This document shows positions 51,974 through 59,993 of a DNA stretch of 64,000 nt, piece after piece (the stretch's first letter is position 1; every line of letters begins with the position of its first letter). The notes below the pieces were generated by a model. That model was not told the DNA's origin and did no database searches. It was given only the letters and a program-made list of their open reading frames with translations. Both the position numbers and the translations under genes were made by a program. The stretch covers positions 1 through 64,000 of the forward strand of contig NZ_CANLEA010000018.1 in the NCBI RefSeq assembly GCF_947489565.1. Reading direction: 5' to 3'. The DNA is from an uncultured Kordia sp. Lineage in GTDB: Bacteria; Bacteroidota; Bacteroidia; Flavobacteriales; Flavobacteriaceae.

Positions 51974-52233
51974 TATTTTACTCAAAAGCTCTATCTCGAC
52001 TGCTCTTGATATAACACTTAAACATCTTACTTCAACTAATATTGCAAAGATTAAAACTCTTTCGATGATTTTGATTATAGTTAGAATTCATTTAGCTTTA
52101 AAGAAGTAAAGTATAAAGTTATGCAAAAAAAACAAGCTAAATCGATAGATACATACGTTAGTTGCAATACTTTTAATATTTGAAAATGTAGACTCATGGA
52201 AAGTTGAATGTAATCAATTATAGAAAATTTTAA

Positions 52234-52887
52234 ATGGACAAAAAGAAATGTAAATACTGTAAATCTGATATTGATAAGCAAGCCTCATATTGCACTCATT
52301 GTTCTCACTATCAAAATTGGAGGCGTTTTTTTAAGGCGAGTAATTCAACTCTTGCTTTATTCATTGCTTTAATTACAGTACTTACTTCAACACTTCCAAT
52401 ATTAAACAAGATGTTTGAAAAAGAAAAAACATCCTTAACATTCTCCTTTCTTGAATCAACAGATGGAAATTTTGATATTCTAGTGACGAATGAAGGTAAC
52501 AAGCGAGGTATTATTGGTTCCGTTAAATTAAAACTATCAATTTCCAAAAAAAATGATCAATATGAAGAACTCTCTTTGACGTTGGGTTCAAATCCAAGGA
52601 TAATTGAGCCAAATGCTGCTTTTAAAATAAACCTAAGTCCTCCAACAAATACTTCCTTTGATCCTTTTAAATATTTATTAGGGCATTTTTATACAAATGG
52701 CCATCTCGTTCAGGATTATGGAGATGTGTCTAAAAACACATTGCTAATAAATACTATTAACCATACAGGAGAAGCAACTAATTTTGAACTTCCTATTCCT
52801 AAACAGGAGTTCTTAAAATGGTTAGCTAGTATCTACCCAAAACGAAATGAACCAGATTTTTGGATGCGTTTACAAAGAAATAACTAA
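52234..52887 (+). CDS. Zinc-ribbon membrane protein of unknown function
   Basis: A 217-residue protein. The N-terminal CKYCKSDIDKQASYCTHC (6-23) is a four-Cys zinc ribbon, followed by one hydrophobic segment (LALFIALITVLTSTLPIL, ~41-58) and a beta-rich C-terminal domain (FDILVTNEGNKRGIIGSVKL in the 80s-100s). The ribbon would face the cytoplasm and the rest the periplasm or membrane surface. Role unknown. It is flanked by 260 and 247 bp of apparently empty sequence, where I see no terminator, promoter or RNA. Confidence 0.7.
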   Translation: MDKKKCKYCKSDIDKQASYCTHCSHYQNWRRFFKASNSTLALFIALITVLTSTLPILNKMFEKEKTSLTFSFLESTDGNFDILVTNEGNKRGIIGSVKLKLSISKKNDQYEELSLTLGSNPRIIEPNAAFKINLSPPTNTSFDPFKYLLGHFYTNGHLVQDYGDVSKNTLLINTINHTGEATNFELPIPKQEFLKWLASIYPKRNEPDFWMRLQRNN

Positions 52888-53134
52888 AAAGCAGCTATGA
52901 AAAAATTGGACTAAATAAGTTCCGAATAAGAGAAATAACATCTCAAAATATAGATGATAAAATTGATTTTTGGAAAGTATTTGAAATGTAGTGTATACGA
53001 CTATCAACTTGTATAAATAATTGCTGCTTTTAACTCACAAAAACAAAACATAGTTCCGCTTACATCGACTGATTTTTTATCCAAAACCTCCCGTATAAAA
53101 TCGAAACTATTCATACTCAAAACTATTATAGCTA

Positions 53135-53947
53135 ATGCTAAAACAGACATTTATAAAAAAAATACTATTCGGATTAATCGTAGCGACCATAGCAAGTTGT
53201 GGAAATCAAAATGACAAAACCGAATTTACTTGGGATTTTAGTACACAAAAAAAATACAGGTATTCCATCTCCCAAATGGTAGTTTCAGAAAATAAAATGT
53301 ATAAGGATCAGCCAGCAAGTTTATCAAATATGATTGGAAATGGAAACTTAAACATTAGGGTGAAAGAAAATAATCTAGCAGATTTGAGTTTGACTAATAT
53401 GGAAGTAAGAATGATTGTGTTTGATGAAAATGGTAAAGCCAAAGATACCATTTCCAATACTCCACCTACTAATGTAACTCAAGACATGAAACCGAATGGA
53501 ACTTTTGTATCTGATAATCACAACTTCATATTTGATATAATTTTTCCCTTGCCGTCAAAAGAACTCAAAATTGGGGAAACAGATAAAATTCCATTGCAAA
53601 TACCTTATAATGCAAATGGTTCGCGGTTATTTATAAAAGGTTTTAATACACTTGAATTTGTCGGAATCGAAAGTTTTAATGGAAAGGAGTGTGCCGTTTT
53701 AAAAGGAAAGATAGATATTTCAAATCTTGAAATTCCCGAAGAATTAGATGGAACTTATGAAGGTTCCTCAATTGGAAATGGAACGTATTATTTTGATATA
53801 AAAAAGCAATGTTTCGTTGGTGCTGATGTACAAATGACAATGGTTGTTTTGATGGATACCGAAACAGACAAAAATGATATGGGAATGTATGCAAAAATGA
53901 AAAGTGACAACGAATTTAAAATCCGACTTGAAGAAATAGATGAATAA
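53135..53947 (+). CDS. Lipoprotein, DUF6263-like
   Basis: A 270-residue predicted lipoprotein: MLKQTFIKKILFGLIVATIASC with the Cys at 22. The mature part starts FTWDFSTQKKYRYSISQ and has KPNGTFVSDNH, LPSKELKIGETDKIPLQIP and GTYYFDIKKQCFVGADVQM; the order and spacing resemble the DUF6263-type lipoproteins, a tentative match. A 53-codon gene starts inside its last codons (53940), overlapping by 8 nt. Confidence 0.7.
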   Translation: MLKQTFIKKILFGLIVATIASCGNQNDKTEFTWDFSTQKKYRYSISQMVVSENKMYKDQPASLSNMIGNGNLNIRVKENNLADLSLTNMEVRMIVFDENGKAKDTISNTPPTNVTQDMKPNGTFVSDNHNFIFDIIFPLPSKELKIGETDKIPLQIPYNANGSRLFIKGFNTLEFVGIESFNGKECAVLKGKIDISNLEIPEELDGTYEGSSIGNGTYYFDIKKQCFVGADVQMTMVVLMDTETDKNDMGMYAKMKSDNEFKIRLEEIDE

Positions 53948-54101
53948 AATTATCATTTACAATGTAAACATGCCTGATGAATTGCCTATAAAAATCGAAA
54001 ATGATGTTTTGTATTTTAATGTTGAATCGGAAAAAGTAGGAGTGGCAATAGCTGATGAATTGTTTGCTTATTTATGCATTCCAAAAATAGGATGCTACTA
54101 A
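53940..54101 (+). CDS. Small protein of 53 residues, coupled to the lipoprotein
   Basis: ATG at 53940 overlaps the stop of the preceding gene by 8 nt and opens 53 codons (MNKIIIYNVNMPDELPIKI at the start, ADELFAYLCIPKIGCY at the end). The product is acidic with two Cys and no membrane segment. The overlap and protein-like composition support it; the short length and absence of a recognised family weaken it. It could also be a remnant of a larger gene. Confidence 0.38.
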   Translation: MNKIIIYNVNMPDELPIKIENDVLYFNVESEKVGVAIADELFAYLCIPKIGCY

Positions 54102-54166
54102 ATATATTTAATAGTTGAAAAGCAAAACAAGGAACACAAATTCTCTAGCAAATAGTACCACGAAAA

Positions 54167-54583
54167 ATGAGCATCAAAATCAAAGAAATACATGCTACAG
54201 AGACTTATCATCTTAGACACCAAGTAATGTGGCCAAACAAACCACAGGAATTTGTAATGCTAGATAATGATGAAGAAGGCATCCATTTTGGACTTTTGAA
54301 AGACTCAATTATTATTTCCGTAATATCATTATTTATAGAAAATAATGTGGCTCAATTTAGAAAATTTGCAACGAAAATTTCTGAACAAGGAAATGGATAC
54401 GGCTCTGTACTTCTTACGCATGTAATGAATGTAGTTTCTAAAGAAAAGAAGATAGACAAACTATGGTGTAATGCCAGAGTTGACAAGACTTTATTCTATG
54501 AAAGATTTGGAATGGTACAAACAACCAAAAAGTTTAGCAAAGGAGATATACAATATATAATTATGGAGAAAAATGTTTCTTAA
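54167..54583 (+). CDS. GNAT-family N-acetyltransferase
   Basis: A 138-residue acetyltransferase. MSIKIKEIHATETYHLRHQV (residues 1-20) is the typical N-terminal R-x-x-V strand-helix, and AQFRKFATKISEQGNGYGSV near 63-82 contains the acetyl-CoA pyrophosphate loop (Q-G-N-G-Y-G, near Q-x-x-G-x-G/A). The C-terminal LFYERFGMVQTTKKF near 109-123 is the usual Y-x-x-x-G-F/M region. Substrate unknown. Confidence 0.87.
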   Translation: MSIKIKEIHATETYHLRHQVMWPNKPQEFVMLDNDEEGIHFGLLKDSIIISVISLFIENNVAQFRKFATKISEQGNGYGSVLLTHVMNVVSKEKKIDKLWCNARVDKTLFYERFGMVQTTKKFSKGDIQYIIMEKNVS

Positions 54584-54601
54584 AACGTTATAATAAAACA
54601 T

Positions 54602-54637
54602 AAAAAAGGCTCGCCAATTTCTTGACGAACCCTTTTC
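54602..54637. terminator. Probable terminator between convergent genes
   Basis: aaaagg (54604-54609) and tcg (54611-54613) pair with cga (54626-54628) and ccttttt-like ccttttc (54631-54637) with a small internal loop. It lies between the acetyltransferase (+) and Hsp20 (-). Less regular than the other terminators here. Confidence 0.45.
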
Positions 54638-54665
54638 CCATTAACTAACCAATCCTAAATAATTA

Positions 54666-55100
54666 TTATGAAATTTCTATAGTTCTTTTTGGTTTTACTT
54701 TGTCCTCTTCACGTTTTGGTAAAGCGACAAGTAAAATTCCATTTGTATATGTTGCGTTGATTTCTTTTTTGCTGACTGACTGTGGCAATTTGAAAGATCG
54801 TTTAAACGATGAAAAACTGAATTCTCTACGTGTATAATTATCTTCCTTTTTCGTTTCATCTTTCTTTTCTTCTGTACTGATTGTCAACACATCATGATCT
54901 AATGAAAGGATGAAATCTTCTTTAGCTTTTCCGGGTGCAGCTACTTCTAGCACAAAATCATTTTCAGTTTCTTTGATATTTACTGCTGGAATATTTCCTT
55001 TTGCAGTGGTTGCATTTGCCGTTCCACCAAACCAATCTGTTTGGAATAATTCGTCAAAAATTGAAGGAAAGTCTACGTTTTTTGTTTTTACTATGTTCAT
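54666..55100 (-). CDS. Small heat-shock protein (Hsp20/alpha-crystallin)
   Basis: A 144-residue chaperone that holds unfolding proteins in a refoldable state. The alpha-crystallin domain spans ~38-140: VNIKETENDFVLEVAAPGKA near 41-60, LDHDVLTIS near 67-75, and the hallmark NGILLVALPKRE near 119-130. The C-terminal RTIEIS tail resembles the I-x-I/V motif that docks neighbouring subunits. The promoter looks like a sigma-54 -24/-12 site with paired TGTCA activator repeats (see 55162-55260), an unusual arrangement for a heat-shock gene. Confidence 0.94.
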   Translation of the reverse strand: MNIVKTKNVDFPSIFDELFQTDWFGGTANATTAKGNIPAVNIKETENDFVLEVAAPGKAKEDFILSLDHDVLTISTEEKKDETKKEDNYTRREFSFSSFKRSFKLPQSVSKKEINATYTNGILLVALPKREEDKVKPKRTIEIS

Positions 55101-55161
55101 CTTATTTGTTTTTTAAAGTTTGATTTTTTGTCTTGTTCGTTATTTAAATACGAGTTGTATA

Positions 55162-55179
55162 TGGCAAAAAGGATTCCAA
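55162..55179 (-). promoter_or_regulatory. Candidate sigma-54 (-24/-12) promoter of hsp20
   Basis: On the minus strand the 18 bases read TTGGAATCCTTTTTGCCA. GG and GC are separated by exactly 10 nt, matching the invariant GG-N10-GC of the sigma-54 consensus TGGCAC-N5-TTGCW. The GC lies 64 nt before the ATG, so transcription would start about 50 nt upstream of it. No TAnnTTTG box is seen in the gap. Confidence 0.55.
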
Positions 55180-55190
55180 CTGTATTTTAA

Positions 55191-55260
55191 TGACATTTTG
55201 ACACTTTTGTGCGATGAAACAATGACAAAATGACACTTTTATTAAAAATAGATGTGACAC
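55191..55260 (-). promoter_or_regulatory. TGTCA repeat pairs, candidate activator sites
   Basis: On the minus strand TGTCA occurs as two pairs, each with an 8-bp start-to-start step: 55191-55203 (TGTCAAAATGTCA) and 55223-55235 (TGTCATTTTGTCA). The two pairs are 32 bp apart, about three helical turns, and a fifth single TGTCA lies near 55255. They sit just upstream of the sigma-54-like site, where enhancer-binding activators of that sigma factor bind. Confidence 0.5.
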
Positions 55261-55348
55261 GGTGGCGGAAATTTGAATCTAAAACAATTACTTCTTTCTC
55301 TTATTTTAGTTATCTTTTACAATAATTCTCATTTAGATATAAATTTTT

Positions 55349-55540
55349 ATGAAGAATACATCTCGTTTTAATCTAAATTCACTTCCTATGCTAATCGCTA
55401 GTAACACAAAAGGAGATGATTCTGATGAAGCAACAGAAAATGTATTTATAAAAATGTTATTTTATTTGAATATGGAAGTGATTATGAGTATTTCATCTTT
55501 AAACCTAGTACACGAATACATAAAAAACTTTGAGTTTTAG
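55349..55540 (+). CDS. Small hypothetical protein, 63 residues
   Basis: ATG at 55349 opens a 63-codon frame: MKNTSRFNLNSLPMLIASN, an acidic stretch (GDDSDEATEN) and a hydrophobic, Met-rich second half (LFYLNMEVIMSISSLNL). The start somewhat recalls the short leader of peptide precursors, but there is no double Gly and no Cys, so I do not call it one. It precedes the next gene by 30 bp. Could be a chance frame. Confidence 0.35.
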   Translation: MKNTSRFNLNSLPMLIASNTKGDDSDEATENVFIKMLFYLNMEVIMSISSLNLVHEYIKNFEF

Positions 55541-55570
55541 GCAGTAGAAATCGATTAAACAATTATAAAC

Positions 55571-56218
55571 ATGGAGAAAAAAATTATAACAGACTTTTAT
55601 CAAACAGTCGTTACCATTCGACCAGAAACCAAAGCGTGTTTAGATGATTATAAAAATGGAAACTGCGTCACAATCGCGCTCATTAAAGCCGCTTTGGCAC
55701 AATTTGGTAGTATTGAAGATATATTTAACAAGTATGAAGAAGATTTTGAGAGCATTCAAGTAACCTTTAGAGATGGATATGTACTCACCACAACTGTAAA
55801 CGATTTTGAAATTGTACGACACATTTCAGGTATTGAAAAAATTAAGGATTCACAATATTATGAGACTGCTATCAAACTTTTTGCAATTATCGCGAAACGA
55901 ATTCATTTACAAAAGGAGAACTATTCCGAAAAGTGCATTCATAGCTTTAAACATGCTGTAGAATATTTAAATTCAGGATATCCTACAGGAATAGCACATA
56001 AACTCTTGGCATTAGACAAAAAGAAAATTAAAATTAGGAAGATCAAAAAATACAAAAGTGTGATCATTCGCTCTGGAGCACATGCTTCATATTGTAGTTA
56101 TGGATTACAAGACATCATGGGCAAAGCAGTAAAAATAAAAAGAATGGGATTCTTCTCGTGGATGAAAAACCCAATTGGAGTTGGTGGAGTCATCAAAGAA
56201 GCATACATCTTAAAATAG
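55571..56218 (+). CDS. Unknown protein with a possible Cys-His catalytic pair
   Basis: A 215-residue soluble protein without signal peptide. DYKNGNCVTIALIKAALAQF near 26-45 resembles the G-x-C-x-x-x-A active-site helix of calpain- and papain-like cysteine peptidases. Late in the protein, SGAHASYCSYG near 170-180 places a His in a setting similar to calpain GSAHA-type segments. The order Cys then His is right for that fold, but the Asn/Asp and other landmarks are not evident. The C-terminus has small Gly-rich turns (NPIGVGGVIKEA). Family unknown. Confidence 0.6.
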   Translation: MEKKIITDFYQTVVTIRPETKACLDDYKNGNCVTIALIKAALAQFGSIEDIFNKYEEDFESIQVTFRDGYVLTTTVNDFEIVRHISGIEKIKDSQYYETAIKLFAIIAKRIHLQKENYSEKCIHSFKHAVEYLNSGYPTGIAHKLLALDKKKIKIRKIKKYKSVIIRSGAHASYCSYGLQDIMGKAVKIKRMGFFSWMKNPIGVGGVIKEAYILK

Positions 56219-56298
56219 ATACAACTATCAAACATTTTGATTTAAATTGAATTTGCTTTAATTTAAACAACTAACCAACCTATCAAATTAGCAATCAC

Positions 56299-57093
56299 AT
56301 GAAGAAACCCTATTTCAAAATCTTACTAGTCATCTGCATGACATTTTTCTATGCTTGTGCAGATTCTTCAAAAGAAAAAGAAACTACGCCCAAAAAAACT
56401 GAGAAAACTGAAGAACCGAAAAAACAACCTCAACCAAAAGTAACAGTAGTTGAAAACACCAAACCTGCTTTTGGAATTGATATTTCCTTTTATCAAGGAA
56501 ACGAAATAGATGATCTTGAAAAAGATAGGGACAGCATCGATTTTATTATTTGCAAAGCTACTCAAGGGATTGGAATTGTTGATCCTATGTTTCAACACAA
56601 TTGGGTAACTATCAAAGAAAAGGGATTCATCAGAGGAGCGTATCATTTTTATGAAAGCATCAATAATCCAATAGAACAAGCTGAGTTTTTTATCCAACAA
56701 ATTCAGGATATTCAACCAAACGATCTTCCGCCTGTTATAGATGTTGAAAATGGTGGAATTGAAAGTGGACAATCCATTGAAGAAATACAATTAAGCGTTT
56801 TAACTTTCTTGAAAACAATTGAGGAAAGACTACACATAAAACCTATCATATATACAAATACAGACTTTGCCGATCAATATTTACGCAATGATAAATTAGC
56901 TGAATATCCTCTTTGGATCGCAGATTACGAATCGCAAAAAGAACCTGTTTTACCAATTACTTGGAAAGAAAAGGGATATGTACTTTGGCAAAAATCGGAT
57001 ACGTACAAGATTCTAAATTACACCAACGACGAAGATTATTTTAATGGCGATTTGGAAAGTCTAAAAGCATTTATTAAAAAGAGTCGCCAATAA
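56299..57093 (+). CDS. GH25-family lysozyme lipoprotein
   Basis: A 264-residue predicted lipoprotein (KKPYFKILLVICMTFFYAC, Cys at 20) with a ~35-residue charged linker rich in Lys, Glu and Pro, then a glycoside hydrolase 25 barrel: FGIDISFYQGNEIDD near 56-70 (first catalytic DxxxxxG), FIICKATQGIG near 78-88, RGAYHFY near 113-119, and the acidic pair VIDVEN near 149-154. The last part WIADYESQ and VLWQKSD are also family-typical. It would cut the glycan strand of peptidoglycan from an outer- or inner-membrane anchor. Confidence 0.9.
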   Translation: MKKPYFKILLVICMTFFYACADSSKEKETTPKKTEKTEEPKKQPQPKVTVVENTKPAFGIDISFYQGNEIDDLEKDRDSIDFIICKATQGIGIVDPMFQHNWVTIKEKGFIRGAYHFYESINNPIEQAEFFIQQIQDIQPNDLPPVIDVENGGIESGQSIEEIQLSVLTFLKTIEERLHIKPIIYTNTDFADQYLRNDKLAEYPLWIADYESQKEPVLPITWKEKGYVLWQKSDTYKILNYTNDEDYFNGDLESLKAFIKKSRQ

Positions 57094-57121
57094 AACAGAA
57101 ATAAAAAATAGTATTCCATAA

Positions 57122-57156
57122 AAAAAGCCTTTCTATATAACTTAGAAAGGCTTTTT
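57122..57156. terminator. Bidirectional terminator
   Basis: A perfect 14-bp stem, aaaaagcctttcta (57122-57135) with tagaaaggcttttt (57143-57156), separates the GH25 gene (+) from sucC (-). Confidence 0.92.
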
Positions 57157-57196
57157 AAATATATAAATTGAATATACGTAATATACTAATTTTGAG

Positions 57197-58390
57197 TTAC
57201 GCTAAAACCGCTTGTACTTTATCAGCAGCTTCTTGGAATTGTACTGCAGATTCTACAGCCAATCCAGAATTGTCGATTAATTCTTTTGCGATATCAGCAT
57301 TTGTTCCTTGTAAACGTACTATGATTGGAACTTTGATAGCATCTCCCATATTCTTGTATGCATCCACTACACCTTGTGCTACACGATCACAACGTACAAT
57401 TCCACCAAAAATATTGATTAAGATTGCTTTTACATTTTCGTCTTTTAAGATGATTCTAAACGCTTCTTCTACACGTTTTGCATCTGCAGTACCACCAACA
57501 TCTAAGAAGTTTGCAGGTTCTCCACCAGCCATCTTAATTAAATCCATTGTTGCCATTGCCAATCCAGCACCATTTACCATACAACCAACGTTTCCGTCAA
57601 GGTCAACATAGTTTAATCCTACTTCTTTAGCTTCAACTTCAATTGGGTTTTCCTCACGGATATCGCGCATAGCAGCGTAATCTTTGTGACGGAATAATGC
57701 ATTATCATCTAAAGTAACTTTAGCATCTACTGCCATGATTTTATCATCAGAAGTTTTCAATACAGGATTGATTTCAAATAATGAAGAATCAGAAGCTACA
57801 TATGCTTTGTATAATGAAGAAACGAAACGTGTCATTTCTTTAAAAGCCATTCCACTTAATCCCAAGTTGAAGGCTACTCTTCTCGCTTGAAAAGGCAACA
57901 ATCCTAGTGTAGGATCAATTTCTTCTGTAAAAATTAAATGTGGCGTTTCTTCTGCAACAGTCTCAATATCCATTCCACCTTCTGTAGAATACATGATCAT
58001 ATTACGTCCAGTGGCTCTATTTAATAAAACAGACATGTAAAATTCATTTGTTTCACTCTCACCAGGATAGTACACATCTTCTGTAACTAAAACTTGGTGT
58101 ACACGCTTACCTTCTGCAGAAGTTTGTGGTGTTACCAAATCCATTCCAATGATTTGTCCTGCGATATCTTCTACTTCTTGAAGATTCTTTGCAAGCTTTA
58201 CTCCACCGCCTTTTCCACGTCCACCAGCATGAACTTGTGCTTTAATCACGTGCCATCCTGTGCCAGTTTCTTCAGTTAATTGCTTTGCAGCTTCTACAGC
58301 TTCTGCTGGAGTCGATGCTACTTTTCCTCTTTGAACGCGTACGCCAAAACTTGCTAATATTTCTTTTCCTTGGTATTCGTGTAGATTCAT
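57197..58390 (-). CDS. sucC: Succinyl-CoA ligase [ADP-forming] beta subunit
   Basis: A 397-residue TCA-cycle subunit that, with SucD, turns succinyl-CoA into succinate with ATP or GTP formation. MNLHEYQGKEILASFGV is the standard opening. The ATP-grasp part contains AGGRGKGGGVKLAKN near 52-66, FYMSVLLNRATGRN near 112-125 and EINPVLKTSDDKIMAVDAK near 206-224. The CoA-ligase part has NGAGLAMATMDLI and LINIFGGIVRCDRVA near 328-342. ATG at 58390 was preferred to one 27 bases upstream, which lies between the -7 box and the conserved start. sucD is not adjacent. Confidence 0.96.
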   Translation of the reverse strand: MNLHEYQGKEILASFGVRVQRGKVASTPAEAVEAAKQLTEETGTGWHVIKAQVHAGGRGKGGGVKLAKNLQEVEDIAGQIIGMDLVTPQTSAEGKRVHQVLVTEDVYYPGESETNEFYMSVLLNRATGRNMIMYSTEGGMDIETVAEETPHLIFTEEIDPTLGLLPFQARRVAFNLGLSGMAFKEMTRFVSSLYKAYVASDSSLFEINPVLKTSDDKIMAVDAKVTLDDNALFRHKDYAAMRDIREENPIEVEAKEVGLNYVDLDGNVGCMVNGAGLAMATMDLIKMAGGEPANFLDVGGTADAKRVEEAFRIILKDENVKAILINIFGGIVRCDRVAQGVVDAYKNMGDAIKVPIIVRLQGTNADIAKELIDNSGLAVESAVQFQEAADKVQAVLA

Positions 58391-58414
58391 TTTACGAAAT
58401 TTTTTATAGTGCCA

Positions 58415-58422
58415 CAAATGTA
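58415..58422 (-). promoter_or_regulatory. -7 element of sucC
   Basis: On the minus strand TACATTTG matches TAnnTTTG, 24 nt before the ATG at 58390. No clear -33 box. Confidence 0.5.
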
Positions 58423-58479
58423 AAAAATCGATTGCATTAAACCCAATTAATTTTGGTTTTTGATTTATTAAAAAATAAA

Positions 58480-58505
58480 AAGAGTCGTATATGTAAACGA
58501 CTCTT
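58480..58505 (-). terminator. Terminator after the 87-residue precursor gene
   Basis: aagagtcgt (58480-58488) and acgactctt (58497-58505) form a 9-bp stem. Read on the minus strand it is followed by a T-tract, 42 bp after the precursor stop. Confidence 0.78.
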
Positions 58506-58547
58506 CTAATTTAGGTTTAGAAATCTGATTTTCTATGTTTTTCAGAA

Positions 58548-58811
58548 CTATGGAATTTCTCTATCAATTGGGAAAGGACAGGTAAAAAATGAGCAGTCCA
58601 CCGTACAATCAATAGTACATAATAGTGTTGGTTGTGGCGGACAACCTAAAAAGGTGTCTGGTCCACATTGTCCGGGCAAACAAGAAACACAGGTACAAGT
58701 ACTCATCGTAGGTACATTTGTAGTAAATGGTCCAGTTCCTCCAGTTTGTCCATCTAATTGACTAATTTTTTGTTTGTTTAACGATAGCGATGTTAATTTC
58801 TTTTTTTTCAT
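58548..58811 (-). CDS. Cys-rich GG-leader peptide precursor (87 residues)
   Basis: Leader residues 1-25 (MKKKKLTSLSLNKQKISQL, then DGQTGG) carry the LSLNKxxIS motif and a double Gly at 24-25. The 62-residue core contains nine Cys (TCTCVSC, GQC, LGC, LLCTIDCTVDC, TC) and many Thr and Ser, suitable for lanthionine or disulfide cross-links. This leader type is found in class I lanthipeptide-like precursors of Bacteroidota. No LanB, LanC, C39 transporter or other tailoring gene lies beside it. It is the last of five precursor genes on this strand and has its own terminator. Confidence 0.85.
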   Translation of the reverse strand: MKKKKLTSLSLNKQKISQLDGQTGGTGPFTTNVPTMSTCTCVSCLPGQCGPDTFLGCPPQPTLLCTIDCTVDCSFFTCPFPIDREIP

Positions 58812-58925
58812 GATCGTATAATTTTTTGGTTATACTTAAAGGTAAGCAGCTTCACAATCAACACATTACGGTTTATCCATAAAAAAAACCCAGAAATACA
58901 CTGTGATTCTCACTCGTCCATAAAC

Positions 58926-58959
58926 AAAAAAAAGAAGAAACCTTAAATCTCTTCTTTTT
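58926..58959 (-). terminator. Probable terminator after the 58-residue precursor gene
   Basis: aaaaagaag (58929-58937) pairs with cttcttttt (58951-58959). On the minus strand a further run of T follows. The stem is A/T-rich, so it is weaker than the others. Confidence 0.5.
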
Positions 58960-59011
58960 CATTCTGATAAAAATAATACCATAAATACATCATTATTTAT
59001 GAACTTTTTGA

Positions 59012-59188
59012 TTAGCGTCCATCATCACAATGATCTGAATGATTGGCACAAGACATTATACATGATTGTACTTTACTTCTATCAATTGGAGCAGAACTGG
59101 CGCCTCCGGCACCACCAAGAATAGTGTTCTGCAATTTAGAAATCGACTTTTTGTTTAGTTTTAAGTTTTGAGAAATTCTATTTTTCAT
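59012..59188 (-). CDS. GG-leader peptide precursor (58 residues)
   Basis: The chosen start at 59188 gives the leader MKNRISQNLKLNKKSISKL then QNTILGG, with double Gly at 25-26. The 32-residue core begins with a small-residue stretch (AGGASSAP) and has three Cys near the end (VQSCIMSCANHSDHC). An in-frame ATG nine codons upstream was rejected because the leader pattern begins at MKNRIS. Core sequence is unlike its neighbours, while the leader is clearly shared. Confidence 0.82.
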   Translation of the reverse strand: MKNRISQNLKLNKKSISKLQNTILGGAGGASSAPIDRSKVQSCIMSCANHSDHCDDGR

Positions 59189-59346
59189 GGTATTCTTGTT
59201 TTGATTTATACCCAAAACTCAGTATAAAAACTTTTAAAAACAACTGTTATCAGTGACCTTTTATAAAACATCACTTAGTTATTATTCAAAAATAGTTTTA
59301 TAAAAAAAGTGAGTAAAATGCTTGCTTTACACCACTGTTTTTATGC

Positions 59347-59529
59347 TTATCTAGTACAAACGTCAGAAACAGGTTTTATTGTTAGTGCACATCCTGGTCG
59401 ACAAGTTTCACAACTGCATCCGCTAGCTGTTGGGCAATTTGTAGATTCTCCATTTCGTCCTCCAATGGTATGCAATTCACTAATTTTTCTTTTGTTTAAC
59501 GAGAGCGTGTTTACATTTCTTTTTTTCAT
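59347..59529 (-). CDS. Cys-rich GG-leader peptide precursor (60 residues)
   Basis: Leader 1-24 (MKKRNVNTLSLNKRKISEL then HTIGG) ends in the double Gly. The 36-residue core has six Cys (STNCPTASGCSCETCRPGC, then a final SDVC). The LSLNKxxIS leader is nearly the same as in the 87-residue precursor, which also shares CSCETC/CTCVSC-type Cys spacing, so the two may have a common ancestor. The product is probably cross-linked after export and leader removal. Confidence 0.85.
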   Translation of the reverse strand: MKKRNVNTLSLNKRKISELHTIGGRNGESTNCPTASGCSCETCRPGCALTIKPVSDVCTR

Positions 59530-59642
59530 GATTTGTAATTTTAAATTTATGATTATTAAAACTTTTAGTTAAATGTATGGTTTATAGTTAATAAGAAAAA
59601 CTAGTATGTCTTACATTTTATAAATTCGGAGTAGTACCAATT

Positions 59643-59673
59643 AAAAAAGAGCAAACAGTTTTGTTTGCTCTTT
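59643..59673 (-). terminator. Terminator after the 55-residue precursor gene
   Basis: A perfect 12-bp stem, aaagagcaaaca (59646-59657) with tgtttgctcttt (59662-59673), loop gttt, followed on the minus strand by a T-tract; 53 bp after the precursor stop. Confidence 0.88.
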
Positions 59674-59725
59674 CATCATAAATAATCACTCTTCTAGTGA
59701 TAAATTGACCAATCTATAGATACTT

Positions 59726-59893
59726 CTATAGATTACAGATTTTTTTTCCTTTTGAAGGTCCACAAGGATTTGATGCACATTGTGCTCCTTCCGTAGGATC
59801 TTCTGTAGGATGTCCTCCGCTTACTTTATTAGTAGTTAATTGAGAAACCGTTTTTAGGTTAAGTGCTAATTTTTTTAACTGTAATTTTTTCAT
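59726..59893 (-). CDS. GG-leader peptide precursor (55 residues), twin 1
   Basis: A 55-residue frame: leader MKKLQLKKLALNLKTVSQL then TTNKVSGG (double Gly at 26-27), core HPTEDPTEGAQCASNPCGP then SKGKKICNL with three Cys. The leader deviates from the LNK type (LALNLKTVS) but keeps the spacing and the GG. The twin at 59994 is nearly identical through position 46. Read directly from the minus strand. Promoter-like TACTTTTAGATAATTAAAT lies about 17-35 nt upstream and is shared with the twin. Confidence 0.82.
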   Translation of the reverse strand: MKKLQLKKLALNLKTVSQLTTNKVSGGHPTEDPTEGAQCASNPCGPSKGKKICNL

Positions 59894-59993
59894 GATTTAT
59901 TATATTTAATTATCTAAAAGTAGGGCGTATTTTCATAAATAGAAACTTTTCAAATTCGTTTTTTATGAATACAGAGCGCCTTTGTAACTTGAA

